Below, piece after piece: positions 38,207-49,653 of a stretch of DNA of 64,000 nucleotides. The notes below the pieces were generated by a model. The model saw only the letters and a list, made by a program, of their open reading frames with translations. It did no database searches and was not told the DNA's origin. Source of the DNA: Burkholderia savannae (GTDB lineage Bacteria; Pseudomonadota; Gammaproteobacteria; Burkholderiales; Burkholderiaceae); NCBI RefSeq assembly GCF_001524445.2, contig NZ_CP013417.1:3410001-3474000 (forward strand), written 5' to 3'. A program made the translations under genes and the position numbers. Numbering within the stretch: position 1 is the stretch's first letter; each line of letters begins with the position of its first letter.

Positions 38207-39037
38207 TCAACGCTGGCAATTCGGACAAAAATAAGTGGACCGCTGACCCTGGACGATCTGGCGGATCGGCGAGCCGCACACCCGGCACGGCTCGCCCGCG
38301 CGATCGTAGACGAAGCAGTCGAGCTGGAAGTAGCCGCTTTCGCCGTTGCTGCCGACGAAGTCGCGCAGCGTGCTGCCGCCGCGCTCGATCGCGTCGGCGA
38401 GCGTCGCGCGCACGGCCTCGGCGAGGCGCTCGTAGCGCGGCAGCGACACGCGCCCGGCCGCCGCGGTCGGCCGGATGCCGGCGCGAAAGAGGCTCTCGGA
38501 CGCATAGATGTTGCCGACGCCGACGACGATGTCGCCCGCGAGCAGCGCCTGCTTGACGGCCACCTTGCGCCCGCGCGTGCGCTTGTAAAGGAGCTCGCCG
38601 GTAAACGCGGCCGAGAACGGCTCGACGCCGAGGCTCGCGAGAAGCGGATGCGCATGCACGTCGCCCGCGTCGCGCGGATGCCAGAGCACCGCGCCGAAGC
38701 GTCGCGGATCGCGAAAGCGCAGCACGAACTCGTCGAAGATCCAGTCGACGTGATCGTGCTTCGCGGGCGCGGGCGGCGGCGCGTCGTTCGGCAGCACGCG
38801 CAGCGTGCCTGTCATGCCGAGATGGACGATGAACCATCCGGCGTCGACTTCGAACAGCAGGTACTTGCCGCGCCGCTCGACGCTCAGCACCTCGCGCGAC
38901 TTCAGCATCTCGGCGAAGCCCGCGGGCACGGGCCAGCGCAGCATCGCGGTGCGCACGTCGACGCGCTTCACGCGTCGCCCGGCGACGAACGGCTCGATGC
39001 CTCGGCGCGTAACCTCGACTTCCGGCAACTCTGGCAT
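38207..39037 (-). CDS. mutM: Formamidopyrimidine-DNA glycosylase
   Basis: 276 residues. N-terminal PELPEVE with catalytic Pro2 and Glu3, HLGMTG, and the C-terminal zinc finger CRVCGSPI...CPNCQR. Removes 8-oxoguanine and Fapy lesions. First gene of a mutM-mutY operon. Confidence 0.98.
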   Translation of the reverse strand: MPELPEVEVTRRGIEPFVAGRRVKRVDVRTAMLRWPVPAGFAEMLKSREVLSVERRGKYLLFEVDAGWFIVHLGMTGTLRVLPNDAPPPAPAKHDHVDWIFDEFVLRFRDPRRFGAVLWHPRDAGDVHAHPLLASLGVEPFSAAFTGELLYKRTRGRKVAVKQALLAGDIVVGVGNIYASESLFRAGIRPTAAAGRVSLPRYERLAEAVRATLADAIERGGSTLRDFVGSNGESGYFQLDCFVYDRAGEPCRVCGSPIRQIVQGQRSTYFCPNCQR

Positions 39038-39078
39038 GTTTTACGGGTCTCTATCTGGCTAATGGCATTGGTGCGCGT

Positions 39079-39100
39079 ATTGTAGCGAGCGCGTTACAAT
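39079..39100. promoter_or_regulatory. Divergent -10 pair between mutM and the TPR gene
   Basis: ATTGTA at 39079 and TACAAT at 39095 form a 6-bp dyad with a 10-base spacer. Read on each strand, both are TACAAT, good -10 hexamers for mutM (minus) and the TPR gene (plus). -35 elements are weak. Confidence 0.4.
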
Positions 39101-39125
39101 CGGCTGAAACATTGAACGGATTTCC

Positions 39126-40946
39126 ATGACCTTGCCCTCGAAGCTGTCCCAGAAGCGCCCTGCCGCTGCGCGCGGCCCGCGCGCCGTCCCGGTGCGCCGC
39201 GCGATCGGCGCCGCGCTCGTCGCGGCGTGGGCGCTCGCCGCGTTCCCCGCTCACGCGCAGGACGACGCAGGCGACGACGCCCCTCGGGCCGCGTTCGCGT
39301 CGATGCTGCCGGAAGAGCAGAAGGATCTGCCGAACGTCTCGCTGACGAGCCAGATCGTCTACCAGGTGCTCGCGGCCGAGGTCGCGCTGCAACGCAATCT
39401 CCCGGCCCCCGCGTACCAGACCTACCTCGCGCTCGCGCGCGACACCCGCGATCCGCGGATGGCCCAGCGCGCGACCGAGATCGCGCTCGCCGCGCAGAGC
39501 CCCGCGGACGCGCTGACGGCCGCGAATCTGTGGCGCGAGTATTCGCCGGATTCGCCCCGCGCCGCGCAGGTCGACGCCGCGCTCCTCGTGCTCGGCGGCA
39601 AGCCGGCCGACGCGCAGCCGATGCTCGCGCAGGAGCTCGCGCGCGCGACGGGCGCGAACCGCGGCGAAGCGATCATCGCGCTGCAGGCGCTGCTCGCGCG
39701 CGGCCCGAACCGCGTCGGCGGCCTGACGGTGCTTCAGGATCTGCTGAAGAACGATATGAACCGGCCGGAGGCGCGGATCGCGATCGCGCGCCAGCAGCTC
39801 GCGACCGACGACAAGAACGGCGCGACGCAATCGCTGAAGGAGGCGCTGCGGCTCAAGCCCGACTATCTGCCGGCCGCGCTGATGCTGTCGCAGATGGGTC
39901 CGGGCGAGCGCGCGACCGGGATCGAATCGTTCGAGAAGTTCGTCCAGCAGAATCCGAAATCGCGCGACGGCCGCCTCGCGCTCGCGCAGCTCTACCTCGC
40001 CGACGATCGGCTCGACGACGCGCAGAAGCAGTTCGACGCGATGCGCCGCAACGATTCGGGCGACCCGACGCCGCTCATGGCGATCGCGCTCATCAAGATC
40101 CAGCAGAAGCACCTCGACGACGCGACCAAGTACCTGAAGCAATACGTGAAGGTCGCGCAGAAGAAGCCTGGGGCGGACGTCGGCCAGGCGTACGTCTATC
40201 TCGCGCAGATCGCGCTCGACCAGGGCAACGATGCGCTCGCCGGCCAATGGCTCGACAAGGTCGACGAATCGAGCCAGCAATACGTGCCCGCGCAGGTCAC
40301 GCGCGCGCAGCTCCTGCAGAAGCAGGGCAAGGTCGACGAGGCGCGCAAGCTGCTCGCTAACCTGCAGGTGTCCGACCCGCGCGACGCCGCGGTGATCGCG
40401 CGCACCGACGCGTCGATCCTCTTCACGTCGAAGCGCTACAAGGAAGCTGCGGACCGGCTCGCGCAGGCGGTCGAGGATTACCCGGACGATCCCGATCTGC
40501 GCTACGACTACGCGATGGCCTGCGAGAAGATCGGCCAGTACACGATGATGGAGCAGCAGTTGCGCCTGCTGATGCGCGCGCAGCCGGACAATCCGCAGGC
40601 ATACAACGCGCTCGGCTATTCGCTCGCCGATCGCAATCTGCGCCTGCAGGAAGCGGATAAGCTGATCGAGAAGGCCAGCTCGCTCGCGCCGAACGACGCG
40701 TTCATCATGGACAGCCTCGGCTGGATCAAGTACCGCCTCGGCGACACGGCAGGCGCGACGAAGGTCCTGAAGCGCGCTTACGACCTGCAGCCGAACGCGG
40801 AAATCGGCGCGCATCTCGGAGAAGTGCTGTGGAAAAGCGGCGCGCAGGACGAAGCGCGCGCCGCGTGGCGCGCCGCGCAGAAGCTCGAGCCCGACAACGA
40901 TACGCTCGTGCAGACGCTCAAGCGCTTTCAGGTGAACGGACTTTGA
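39126..40946 (+). CDS. TPR-repeat exported protein
   Basis: 606 residues. Signal peptide ALVAAWALAAFPAHA, then tetratricopeptide repeats throughout (for example NPQAYNALGYSLADRNLRL and AFIMDSLGWIKYRLGDTAGA near the end). Probably a periplasmic or membrane-linked scaffold. Its stop overlaps lolB (TGATG), so it is coupled to the lipoprotein pathway gene. Confidence 0.9.
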   Translation: MTLPSKLSQKRPAAARGPRAVPVRRAIGAALVAAWALAAFPAHAQDDAGDDAPRAAFASMLPEEQKDLPNVSLTSQIVYQVLAAEVALQRNLPAPAYQTYLALARDTRDPRMAQRATEIALAAQSPADALTAANLWREYSPDSPRAAQVDAALLVLGGKPADAQPMLAQELARATGANRGEAIIALQALLARGPNRVGGLTVLQDLLKNDMNRPEARIAIARQQLATDDKNGATQSLKEALRLKPDYLPAALMLSQMGPGERATGIESFEKFVQQNPKSRDGRLALAQLYLADDRLDDAQKQFDAMRRNDSGDPTPLMAIALIKIQQKHLDDATKYLKQYVKVAQKKPGADVGQAYVYLAQIALDQGNDALAGQWLDKVDESSQQYVPAQVTRAQLLQKQGKVDEARKLLANLQVSDPRDAAVIARTDASILFTSKRYKEAADRLAQAVEDYPDDPDLRYDYAMACEKIGQYTMMEQQLRLLMRAQPDNPQAYNALGYSLADRNLRLQEADKLIEKASSLAPNDAFIMDSLGWIKYRLGDTAGATKVLKRAYDLQPNAEIGAHLGEVLWKSGAQDEARAAWRAAQKLEPDNDTLVQTLKRFQVNGL

Positions 40947-41572
40947 TGACGACGCCGCGTTTTGCCCGGTCGCGTGCGCACGCCGCGCGCGGCTTTGTCC
41001 TCGCCGCGGCGGCCGCCATCGCGCTCGCCGGCTGCGCGACGCAGCCCGAGCGAGCGAGCGCCTCCATCGCGCCGAACGCGCTGCAAACCGAGCAGAACCG
41101 CGCTTACACGGGCCGCTTCGCGGTCCAGTACCAGGATCAGCTCGGCAATCCGCGCAACGTCTACGGCAATTTCGATTGGCAGGAGCAAGACGCGAGCGTG
41201 TCGCTCGAACTGCGCAGCCCGCTCGGCCAGACGCTGGCCGTCGTGAAGTCGGCGCCGAGCGGCGCGTCGCTCGAACTGCCGAATCGCCAGCCTCAATACG
41301 CGCCCGACGTCGGCGAGCTGATGCAGCGCGCGCTCGGCTTCGCGCTGCCGCTCGACGGCCTGCGCTACTGGCTGCTGCCCACGCCCGCGCCGGCGACGCC
41401 CGCGACGACGGTGCGCGACCCGCAGGACGGCACGCGGATCAAGGAGATCCGCCAGGACGGCTGGACCATCGATTACATCGCGTACGCCGATGCGCCCGCC
41501 GCCGGCGTGAAGCGCATCAACCTGGTGCGGCAAACGCCGCCGCTCGACATCAAGCTCGTGCTCGACCGCTGA
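40946..41572 (+). CDS. lolB: Outer-membrane lipoprotein LolB
   Basis: 208 residues. Signal peptide with lipobox LAGC (Cys at about residue 31), then the LolB fold ([33 protein letters not shown]). Accepts lipoproteins from LolA and inserts them in the outer membrane. Next to ispE, the standard order. Confidence 0.95.
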   Translation: MTTPRFARSRAHAARGFVLAAAAAIALAGCATQPERASASIAPNALQTEQNRAYTGRFAVQYQDQLGNPRNVYGNFDWQEQDASVSLELRSPLGQTLAVVKSAPSGASLELPNRQPQYAPDVGELMQRALGFALPLDGLRYWLLPTPAPATPATTVRDPQDGTRIKEIRQDGWTIDYIAYADAPAAGVKRINLVRQTPPLDIKLVLDR

Positions 41573-41606
41573 ACGCGCGCTTTTGCCCGACAACGTTTCC
41601 TCAAGC

Positions 41607-42488
41607 ATGACCGATACGACCCGCTCGCTGCGCGACTGCCTCGCCCCGGCGAAACTGAACCTGTTCCTGCACATCACGGGCCGCCGCCCGGACGGCTATC
41701 ACGAACTGCAAAGCGTATTCCAGCTGCTCGACTGGGGCGACACGCTGCATTTCACGCTGCGCGACGACGGCAAGGTGTCACGCAAAACCGACGTGCCGGG
41801 CGTGCCGGAGCAAACCGATCTCGTCGTGCGCGCGGCGTCGCTGCTGAAGGCGCACGCGGGCGTCGAAGCCGGCGTCGACATCGAGATCGACAAGCGCCTG
41901 CCGATGGGCGCGGGCCTCGGCGGCGGCAGCTCGGACGCGGCGACGACGCTGCTTGCGCTCAACCGCCTGTGGAAACTCGATTTGCCGCGAGAGGAACTGC
42001 AATCGCTCGCGGTGAAGCTCGGCGCCGACGTGCCCTTTTTCGTGTTCGGCAAAAATGCGTTCGCGGAGGGTATCGGAGAAGCATTGCAGCAGGTACAATT
42101 GCCGGCTCGTTGGTTCCTGGTTGTGACGCCACGGGTTCATGTTCCGACCGCAGCGATTTTCTCCGATAAATCGTTGACAAGGGATTCAAAGCCCATCACA
42201 ATTACGGACTTTCTTGCACAGCAAAGCCGCGACGCAGGATGGCCGGACAGCTTCGGCCGGAATGACATGCAGCAAGTTGTGACGAGCAAGTACGCGGAAG
42301 TTGCAAAGGTGGTCGAATGGTTTTATAATCTGACCCCCGCGCGGATGACCGGCTCTGGAGCTAGCGTGTTTGCAGCGTTCAGGAGCAAGGCTGAAGCAGA
42401 AGCGGCGCAAGCCAAACTGCCGGCCGGCTGGAACAGCGCAATTGCCGAGAGCTTGAGTGAGCATCCACTCTTCGCTTTCGCGTCATAA
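41607..42488 (+). CDS. ispE: 4-diphosphocytidyl-2-C-methyl-D-erythritol kinase
   Basis: 293 residues from ATG 41607. GHMP kinase: [23 protein letters not shown] loop [17 protein letters not shown] near residue 100, and [10 protein letters not shown] near the end. Isoprenoid (MEP) pathway. From about 42050 the GC falls and codons such as TTG, ACA, AGG and TCA appear, unlike the first half. Confidence 0.97.
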   Translation: MTDTTRSLRDCLAPAKLNLFLHITGRRPDGYHELQSVFQLLDWGDTLHFTLRDDGKVSRKTDVPGVPEQTDLVVRAASLLKAHAGVEAGVDIEIDKRLPMGAGLGGGSSDAATTLLALNRLWKLDLPREELQSLAVKLGADVPFFVFGKNAFAEGIGEALQQVQLPARWFLVVTPRVHVPTAAIFSDKSLTRDSKPITITDFLAQQSRDAGWPDSFGRNDMQQVVTSKYAEVAKVVEWFYNLTPARMTGSGASVFAAFRSKAEAEAAQAKLPAGWNSAIAESLSEHPLFAFAS

Positions 42489-42542
42489 AGTTTTTGCGCC
42501 ATCGGATGGCCTACACTTCCGGTGGAGCTCAAAGTTAAGTGT

Positions 42543-42619
42543 AGGGGAGTCGCCAAGTTGGTCAAGGCACCGGATTTTGATTCCGGCATGCGAGGGTTCG
42601 AGTCCTTCCTCCCCTGCCA
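42543..42619 (+). tRNA. tRNA-Gln (anticodon TTG)
   Basis: Full cloverleaf: acceptor AGGGGAG pairs with CTCCCCT, anticodon stem CCGGA/TCCGG with loop TTTTGAT (anticodon TTG), T-arm GAGGGTTCGAGTCCTTC, discriminator G and encoded CCA. Lies between ispE and prs. Confidence 0.97.
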
Positions 42620-42665
42620 AAATTTCTTTCCCGCATTTCCCGCCTAAGCCCGAAGCAGGTGCACG

Positions 42666-43622
42666 ATGAGCAGCCATGACGGCCTGATGGTTTTTACTGG
42701 CAACGCCAATCCCGCGCTTGCTCAGGAAGTCGTCAAAATTCTTGGTATTCCCCTCGGCAAAGCGATGGTCAGCCGTTTCTCCGACGGCGAGATCCAGGTC
42801 GAAATCCAGGAAAACGTGCGCGGCAAGGACGTCTTCGTCCTGCAATCCACGTGCGCGCCGACGAACGACAACCTGATGGAACTGATGATCATGGTCGATG
42901 CGTTGAAGCGCGCATCCGCAGGCCGGATCACCGCCGCCATCCCCTACTTCGGCTATGCGCGCCAGGATCGCCGTCCGCGTTCGGCGCGCGTCGCGATCTC
43001 CGCGAAGGTCGTCGCGAACATGCTGGAAATCGCCGGCGTCGAGCGGATCATCACGATGGATCTGCACGCCGACCAGATTCAAGGCTTCTTCGACATCCCC
43101 GTCGACAACATCTACGCGACGCCGATCCTGCTGGGCGACCTGCGCAAGCAGAACTACTCGGATCTGCTCGTCGTGTCGCCGGACGTCGGCGGCGTCGTGC
43201 GCGCCCGCGCGCTCGCGAAGCAGTTGAACTGCGATCTCGCGATCATCGACAAGCGCCGTCCGAAGGCGAACGTCGCCGAAGTGATGAACATCATCGGTGA
43301 AGTCGAAGGCCGCACCTGCGTGATCATGGACGACATGGTCGACACGGCGGGCACGCTCTGCAAGGCCGCGCAAGTGCTGAAGGAGCGAGGCGCGAAGCAG
43401 GTGTTCGCGTACGCGACGCACCCGGTGCTCTCGGGCGGCGCGGGCGACCGGATCGCCGCCTCGGCGCTCGACGAGCTCGTCGTCACCGACACGATTCCGC
43501 TGTCCGCCGAATCGCTCTCGTGCCCGAAGATCCGCTCGCTGTCGAGCGCGGGCCTTCTCGCCGAAACGTTCTCGCGGATTCGCCGCGGCGATTCGGTGAT
43601 GTCGCTGTTCGCGGAATCGTAA
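42666..43622 (+). CDS. prs: Ribose-phosphate pyrophosphokinase
   Basis: 318 residues. [19 protein letters not shown] at the start, ATP-flexible loop [15 protein letters not shown] loop [14 protein letters not shown]. Makes PRPP for nucleotides, His and Trp. Next to tRNA-Gln and followed by a terminator. Confidence 0.98.
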   Translation: MSSHDGLMVFTGNANPALAQEVVKILGIPLGKAMVSRFSDGEIQVEIQENVRGKDVFVLQSTCAPTNDNLMELMIMVDALKRASAGRITAAIPYFGYARQDRRPRSARVAISAKVVANMLEIAGVERIITMDLHADQIQGFFDIPVDNIYATPILLGDLRKQNYSDLLVVSPDVGGVVRARALAKQLNCDLAIIDKRRPKANVAEVMNIIGEVEGRTCVIMDDMVDTAGTLCKAAQVLKERGAKQVFAYATHPVLSGGAGDRIAASALDELVVTDTIPLSAESLSCPKIRSLSSAGLLAETFSRIRRGDSVMSLFAES

Positions 43623-43650
43623 AGCGATCCGCCGCAAAGTGGTTTAGCGC

Positions 43651-43678
43651 AAAAGCGAAGCGACGAGCTTCGCTTTTT
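43651..43678 (+). terminator. Terminator after prs
   Basis: AAAAGCGAAGC-GACGA-GCTTCGCTTTTT: perfect 11-bp stem with a T-run, about 30 bases after the stop. Confidence 0.92.
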
Positions 43679-43785
43679 GCACAATCGGCCGGGACCGACG
43701 AACCCCCGGCCATTCGATCGGGGGCCTCATGCAGTCGCGGGGCCCCGTTTTACTGCCTGGTCGCGGGCAGCAAATGGAGAAACAC

Positions 43786-44400
43786 ATGAAAGTCGTCGCT
43801 TTCGAGCGCCAACAGCAAGGTACGGGTGCGAGCCGCCGCCTGCGCAACGCCGGTAAGACCACGGGTATCGTGTACGGTGGTGAAACCGCCCCGCAAATGA
43901 TCGAGCTCGATCACAACGCGCTGTGGCACGCGCTGAAGAAGGAAGCCTTCCACTCGTCGATCCTCGACCTCGAAGTGGCCGGCAAGTCGCAACGCGTCCT
44001 GCTGCGTGACGTGCAATACCACCCGTTCCGTCAGCTCGTGCTGCACGTGGACTTCCAGCGCATCGATCCGAAGAAGAAGCTGCACACGAAGGTGCCGCTG
44101 CACTTCCTGAACGCGGAAACGAGCCCGGCCGTGAAGCTGTCGAGCGCGGTCGTGTCGCACGTCGTGACGGAAATCGAAATCGAGTGCCTGCCGGCCGACC
44201 TGCCGGAATTCCTCGAAGTCGATCTGTCGAAGATCGAAGCAGGCCAGTCGCTGCACGCGAAGGACATCGCGCTGCCGAACGGCGTCGCGCTGACCGCGCA
44301 CGGCGACGCGGAAAACCCGGTGGTCGCTTCGGCGACGATCCCGGCTGGCGCCGTGTCGGAAGAAGCGGCTGCGGGCGAAGGCGAAACGCCGGCCGCCTAA
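43786..44400 (+). CDS. rplY: 50S ribosomal protein L25/general stress protein Ctc
   Basis: 204 residues from ATG 43786, with GGAGA before it. N-terminal L25 domain ([40 protein letters not shown]) and the C-terminal TL5/CTC domain. Binds 5S rRNA. The acidic, Ala-rich tail ([13 protein letters not shown]) is usual. Confidence 0.96.
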   Translation: MKVVAFERQQQGTGASRRLRNAGKTTGIVYGGETAPQMIELDHNALWHALKKEAFHSSILDLEVAGKSQRVLLRDVQYHPFRQLVLHVDFQRIDPKKKLHTKVPLHFLNAETSPAVKLSSAVVSHVVTEIEIECLPADLPEFLEVDLSKIEAGQSLHAKDIALPNGVALTAHGDAENPVVASATIPAGAVSEEAAAGEGETPAA

Positions 44401-44448
44401 GCGCCCTTCGAACCCGCCTTTCGAACCGTTTCGCACGACGGTCGACGA

Positions 44449-44476
44449 CCCGCCGCGGCTTGCCCGGCGGGTTTTT
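44449..44476 (+). terminator. Terminator after rplY
   Basis: CCCGCCG, nine-base loop, CGGCGGG, then TTTTT. Lies between rplY and pth. Confidence 0.9.
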
Positions 44477-44523
44477 CATTTTTGCAGCCCGCCAGGGCGA
44501 GCCCTGACGGGCAAGCGTTCATC

Positions 44524-45129
44524 ATGATCAAACTGATCGTCGGCCTCGGCAATCCCGGGGCGGAATACACCGCGACGCGCCACAACGCAGGCTTCTGGCT
44601 CGTCGACCAGCTCGCGCGCGAAGCCGGCGCGACGCTGCGCGACGAGCGGCGCTTTCATGGCTTCTACGCGAAAGCGCGCCTCCACGGCGAGGAAGTGCAT
44701 CTGCTCGAGCCGCAGACGTACATGAACCGCTCCGGCCAATCGGTCGTCGCGCTCGCGCATTTCTTCAAGATCCTGCCGAACGAAATCCTCGTCGCGCACG
44801 ACGAGCTCGACCTGCCGCCCGGCGCGGTCAAGTTGAAGCTCGGCGGCGGCAGCGGTGGCCACAACGGCCTCAAGGACATCTCCGCGCATCTGTCTTCGCA
44901 GCAGTACTGGCGGCTGCGGATCGGCATCGGCCATCCGCGCGACCTGATTCCCGAAAGCGCGCGCGCGGGCGCGAAACCCGATGTCGCGAACTTCGTGCTG
45001 AAGCCGCCGCGCAAGGATGAGCAGGACGTGATCGACGCCGCGATCGAACGCGCGCTCGCCGTGATGCCCACCGTCGTCAAGGGCGAGACCGAGCGCGCGA
45101 TGATGCAGCTGCATCGCAACGGCGCCTGA
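44524..45129 (+). CDS. pth: Peptidyl-tRNA hydrolase
   Basis: 201 residues from ATG 44524. [19 protein letters not shown] contains the catalytic His region; [12 protein letters not shown] and RLRIGIGHP are family blocks. Recycles peptidyl-tRNA. An in-frame start at 44482 is upstream but lies in the terminator region. Confidence 0.97.
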   Translation: MIKLIVGLGNPGAEYTATRHNAGFWLVDQLAREAGATLRDERRFHGFYAKARLHGEEVHLLEPQTYMNRSGQSVVALAHFFKILPNEILVAHDELDLPPGAVKLKLGGGSGGHNGLKDISAHLSSQQYWRLRIGIGHPRDLIPESARAGAKPDVANFVLKPPRKDEQDVIDAAIERALAVMPTVVKGETERAMMQLHRNGA

Positions 45130-45207
45130 GTCGGGCGTTCTTCCCGCCTTCTCGCGCCGCGCGCGCATCGGTTAAGCTGGTTGTTTTACCGCATCAGGAG
45201 CCACGTG

Positions 45208-46275
45208 GTGAGCCGTTACTGGAGCGACATCGTCCATCAACTCGAGCCGTACGTGCCGGGCGAGCAGCCGGCGCTCGCGCATCCCGTCAAGCTGAACACG
45301 AACGAGAACCCGTATCCGCCGTCGCCGCGCGCGGTCGACGCGATCCGGCGCGAGCTCGGCGACACGGGCGAGGCGCTGCGCCGCTATCCGGACCCCGTCG
45401 CGCGCAAGCTGCGCGAGGCGGTCGCCGCGCATCACGGCGTCGCGCCCGAGCAGGTGTTCGCCGGCAACGGCTCGGACGAAGTGCTTGCGCACGTGTTCCA
45501 GGCGCTCCTGCGGCACGACAAGCCGCTGCGCTTCCCGGACATCACGTACAGCTTCTACCCGACCTATGCGCGGCTCTATCGCGTCGCGTGCGAGACGGTG
45601 CCGCTCGCCGACGATTTCTCGATCGTCGTCGACGACTATCTCGACGACGCCGGCTGCGTGCTGTTCCCGAACCCGAACGCGCCGACGGGCCGCGCGCTGC
45701 CGCTTTCCGACATCGAGCGGATCGTCGCCGCGAATCCGAGCTCGGTCGTCGTGATCGACGAGGCGTATGTCGACTTCGGCGCGGAATCGGCCGTGTCGCT
45801 GATCTCCCGCTACCCGAACCTGCTCGTCGTGCATACCGCGTCGAAGGCGCGCTCGCTCGCCGGCATGCGCGTCGGTTTCGCGTTCGGCGACGTCGCGCTG
45901 ATCGATGCGCTCACGCGCGTGAAGGACAGCTTCAACTCCTACCCGCTCGATCGTCTCGCGCAGGCCGCGACGCAGGCTTCTTACGAGGACGACGCGTGGT
46001 TCCAGGCCACGCGAAAGCGGGTGATCGCGAGCCGCGAGCGGCTCGTCGGCGCGCTGGCCGCGCTCGGCTTCGACGTCGTGCCGTCGGCGGCGAACTTCGT
46101 GTTCGCGCGCCACCCGCGCCATGATGCGGCGACGCTTGCCACGCAACTGAAGCAGCGGGAGATTTTCGTGCGGCACTTCAAGCTGCCGCGAATCGATCAG
46201 CACCTGCGCATCACGGTCGGCACCGACGCCGAGTGCGACACGCTCGTCGCGGCGCTGCGCGAGTTGCTCGCGTAG
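45208..46275 (+). CDS. hisC: Histidinol-phosphate aminotransferase
   Basis: 355 residues from GTG 45208, supported by AGGAG seven bases before it. PLP fold type [13 protein letters not shown] near the start, [22 protein letters not shown], and the PLP Lys in [15 protein letters not shown]. Histidine synthesis. Separate from any his operon here, so a second copy in the genome is possible. A 10-base repeat (CACGTACGAA, then CACGTACGAA, then CACGAGCGAA) lies about 35 bases downstream. Confidence 0.94.
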   Translation: MSRYWSDIVHQLEPYVPGEQPALAHPVKLNTNENPYPPSPRAVDAIRRELGDTGEALRRYPDPVARKLREAVAAHHGVAPEQVFAGNGSDEVLAHVFQALLRHDKPLRFPDITYSFYPTYARLYRVACETVPLADDFSIVVDDYLDDAGCVLFPNPNAPTGRALPLSDIERIVAANPSSVVVIDEAYVDFGAESAVSLISRYPNLLVVHTASKARSLAGMRVGFAFGDVALIDALTRVKDSFNSYPLDRLAQAATQASYEDDAWFQATRKRVIASRERLVGALAALGFDVVPSAANFVFARHPRHDAATLATQLKQREIFVRHFKLPRIDQHLRITVGTDAECDTLVAALRELLA

Positions 46276-46428
46276 CGGCTCGCCGGCACGGACTCGCGAC
46301 GAACCGCACAAACACGTACGAACACGTACGAACACGAGCGAAACCGATGGCGGCGACGGTACGGCGGCGGACAGCCCGCCGCCGCCTTTCCGCGCCGGCG
46401 CGCTTCGCCCGTCAATCGCCGCGGCGCA

Positions 46429-47367
<939 letters not shown>

Positions 47368-47994
47368 TTATTCATCATTTTCGCGTTGCAGCAAATGATA
47401 GTGGACGGCGCCTGCCTTGCCGTGCCGCGTCACCTGCCAGCCGGCGAGCGACGCGTGCGCGGACGCATCGAGCTGCGCGCCCGTCTCGACATACAGATAG
47501 CCGCCCGGCGCGACGAGATCCGGCGCGAGCGCGAGCGCGCGCGCGAACGCGGCCGCGTCGCCGAACGGCGGATCGACGAACACGATGTCGAACGAGCGCG
47601 GCGCGAGGCCCGCGGCGATGCGCAGCGCGTCGGCTTCTGCGATCTCGATCGCGCGCGCGGCAAGCTTGTCCTTCAGCGCGCGAAGCTGCTGCGCGGCGCG
47701 CGGATGGCGCTCGACCATCACGACGCTCGCCGCGCCGCGCGACGCGGCCTCGAAGCCGAGCGCGCCGCTGCCCGCGAACAGATCGAGGCAGCGCCGGCCT
47801 TCGAGATCCTGGCCGAGCCAGTTGAAGAGCGTCTCGCGCACGCGGTCGGGCGTCGGACGCAGGCCGTCCAGGTCGAGCACCGGAAGCGGCGTGCGCTTCC
47901 AGTCGCCGCCGATGATGCGGATCGTGTGCGGCTTGCCGCGGCCGGCCGCTGGGGCTCGCTGCGCCGGCGGCCGCGCCGAAGAGGAACGGGACAT
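47368..47994 (-). CDS. rsmD: 16S rRNA (guanine(966)-N(2))-methyltransferase
   Basis: 208 residues. IRIIGGDWKRTPLPV, RVRETLFNWL, SAM motif CLDLFAGSGALGFEA, and catalytic VFVDPPF. The first ~20 residues are a low-complexity extension. Methylates G966 of 16S rRNA. Divergent from ftsY across a 255-base gap without a visible gene. Confidence 0.95.
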   Translation of the reverse strand: MSRSSSARPPAQRAPAAGRGKPHTIRIIGGDWKRTPLPVLDLDGLRPTPDRVRETLFNWLGQDLEGRRCLDLFAGSGALGFEAASRGAASVVMVERHPRAAQQLRALKDKLAARAIEIAEADALRIAAGLAPRSFDIVFVDPPFGDAAAFARALALAPDLVAPGGYLYVETGAQLDASAHASLAGWQVTRHGKAGAVHYHLLQRENDE

Positions 47995-48249
47995 ACCGAA
48001 GAATTCGTGACGGAAACGTTGGAAACGGAATCAACCGATCGGAAGCGGCGCGATGCGCCGCGATGACGCGCACGTTACCACAAGCGGCGCGCAGGCCATG
48101 CCGCTGCCGCGCGGCGAAGCCCCGGCGCCTGATAAAATGTCCCGTTTCCGGCGCGCGAGCACGCCGCACGCGCGCCGCCGGGCTCGCTCACCAAGCCCTG
48201 CCGACCGGCGCACCCGGCGCCGCGCGCCGCCTCTTCCGCAAGCGAAACC

Positions 48250-49542
48250 ATGTTCAGCTTCTTCAAACGATTCAAGAAAGCGCCCGACGCCGCACCGGCC
48301 GAGCCGCAGCAAGCGCCCGAAGCGCCGCAGGACGACACCGGCGGCCCGGCCGCGTCCGAGGCCGCGCGGGTTGATGCGCCCGCCGCCCCCGCCGCTGCGC
48401 TCCCGCGCGACGAGGCGCCGTCGCGCGCCGTCACACAGACGCCCGCGCCCGCAACGCCGCCTGCCGCCCCTTCCGTCAGTGCGCCGGAATCGCCGGTCCG
48501 ACAGCCGCCCGCCGCCACGCCGGCCCGCGCGGCCGCCGAGCCCGCGCCGTCCGTCGTGATGACGGTCACGCCGTCGGCGAACGGCCGCGACGGCGTCGTC
48601 GAGACGGTCGAGATCGTGCCGCCGCCCGCGCCCGAGCCGACCGCGAAGAAATCGTGGCTCGCGCGGCTGAAGTCCGGCCTCTCGAAGACGAGCTCGAGCA
48701 TCACGAACGTGTTCGTCAACACGAAGATCGACGAGGCGCTCTACGAGGAGCTCGAAACGGCGCTGCTGATGTCGGATGCCGGCGTCGACGCGACCGAGCA
48801 TCTGCTCGGCGCGCTGCGCGAAAAGGTGCGCACGGGCCGCCTCACCGATCCGCAGCAGGTGAAGGACGCGCTGCGCGACCTGCTCGTCGATCTGCTGGAG
48901 CCGCTCGAGAAGTCGCTCGTGCTCGGGCGCGCGCAGCCGCTCGTGATGATGATCGCGGGCGTGAACGGCGCGGGCAAGACGACGAGCATCGGCAAGCTCG
49001 CGAAGCATCTGCAGAGCTTCGACCAGTCGGTGATGCTCGCGGCGGGCGACACGTTCCGCGCGGCCGCGCGCGAACAGCTCGCGATCTGGGGCGAGCGCAA
49101 CAACGTGACGGTGGTCCAGCAGGAGAGCGGCGACCCGGCCGCGGTGATCTTCGACGCGGTCAGCGCCGCGCGCGCGCGCAACATCGACGTGATGATGGCC
49201 GACACCGCGGGCCGCCTGCCGACGCAGCTGCATCTGATGGAGGAGCTCCGGAAGGTGAAGCGCGTGATCGGCAAGGCGCACGACGGCGCGCCGCACGAGG
49301 TGCTGCTCGTGATCGACGCGAACACGGGCCAGAACGCACTCACGCAGGTGAAGGCGTTCGACGACGCGCTCGGCCTCACGGGCCTCATCGTCACGAAGCT
49401 CGACGGCACCGCGAAGGGCGGCATCCTCGCCGCGATCGCGCGGCAGCGGCCGATTCCGGTGTATTTCATCGGCATCGGCGAGAAGGTCGAGGATCTGCAG
49501 CCGTTCAGCGCGGCGGAATTCTCGGACGCGCTGCTCGGCTAA
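48250..49542 (+). CDS. ftsY: Signal recognition particle receptor FtsY
   Basis: 430 residues. A variable Pro/Ala-rich N-terminal region to ~130, then the NG domain: [55 protein letters not shown], and GIGEKVEDLQPF. Docks SRP-ribosome complexes at the inner membrane. Confidence 0.97.
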   Translation: MFSFFKRFKKAPDAAPAEPQQAPEAPQDDTGGPAASEAARVDAPAAPAAALPRDEAPSRAVTQTPAPATPPAAPSVSAPESPVRQPPAATPARAAAEPAPSVVMTVTPSANGRDGVVETVEIVPPPAPEPTAKKSWLARLKSGLSKTSSSITNVFVNTKIDEALYEELETALLMSDAGVDATEHLLGALREKVRTGRLTDPQQVKDALRDLLVDLLEPLEKSLVLGRAQPLVMMIAGVNGAGKTTSIGKLAKHLQSFDQSVMLAAGDTFRAAAREQLAIWGERNNVTVVQQESGDPAAVIFDAVSAARARNIDVMMADTAGRLPTQLHLMEELRKVKRVIGKAHDGAPHEVLLVIDANTGQNALTQVKAFDDALGLTGLIVTKLDGTAKGGILAAIARQRPIPVYFIGIGEKVEDLQPFSAAEFSDALLG

Positions 49543-49602
49543 TCCGCGCCGCGCGGCGCCAGCCGGTCGCCATTCCGGCGATCCGGCCCGCCACGCAACG
49601 AA

Positions 49603-49629
49603 ACGGGCGCCCCGAGGCGCCCGTTTTTC
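49603..49629. terminator. Terminator between ftsY and maiA
   Basis: ACGGGCGCC-CCGA-GGCGCCCGT followed by TTTTTC, between convergent genes. Confidence 0.92.
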
Positions 49630-49653
49630 ATGGGCGCGCGGCCGACGCCGCGC

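Noticed and set aside
42543..42619. tRNA-Gln as an attachment site of an integrated element
   Set aside because: No integrase gene and no repeated tRNA 3' end nearby; both sides are core genes.
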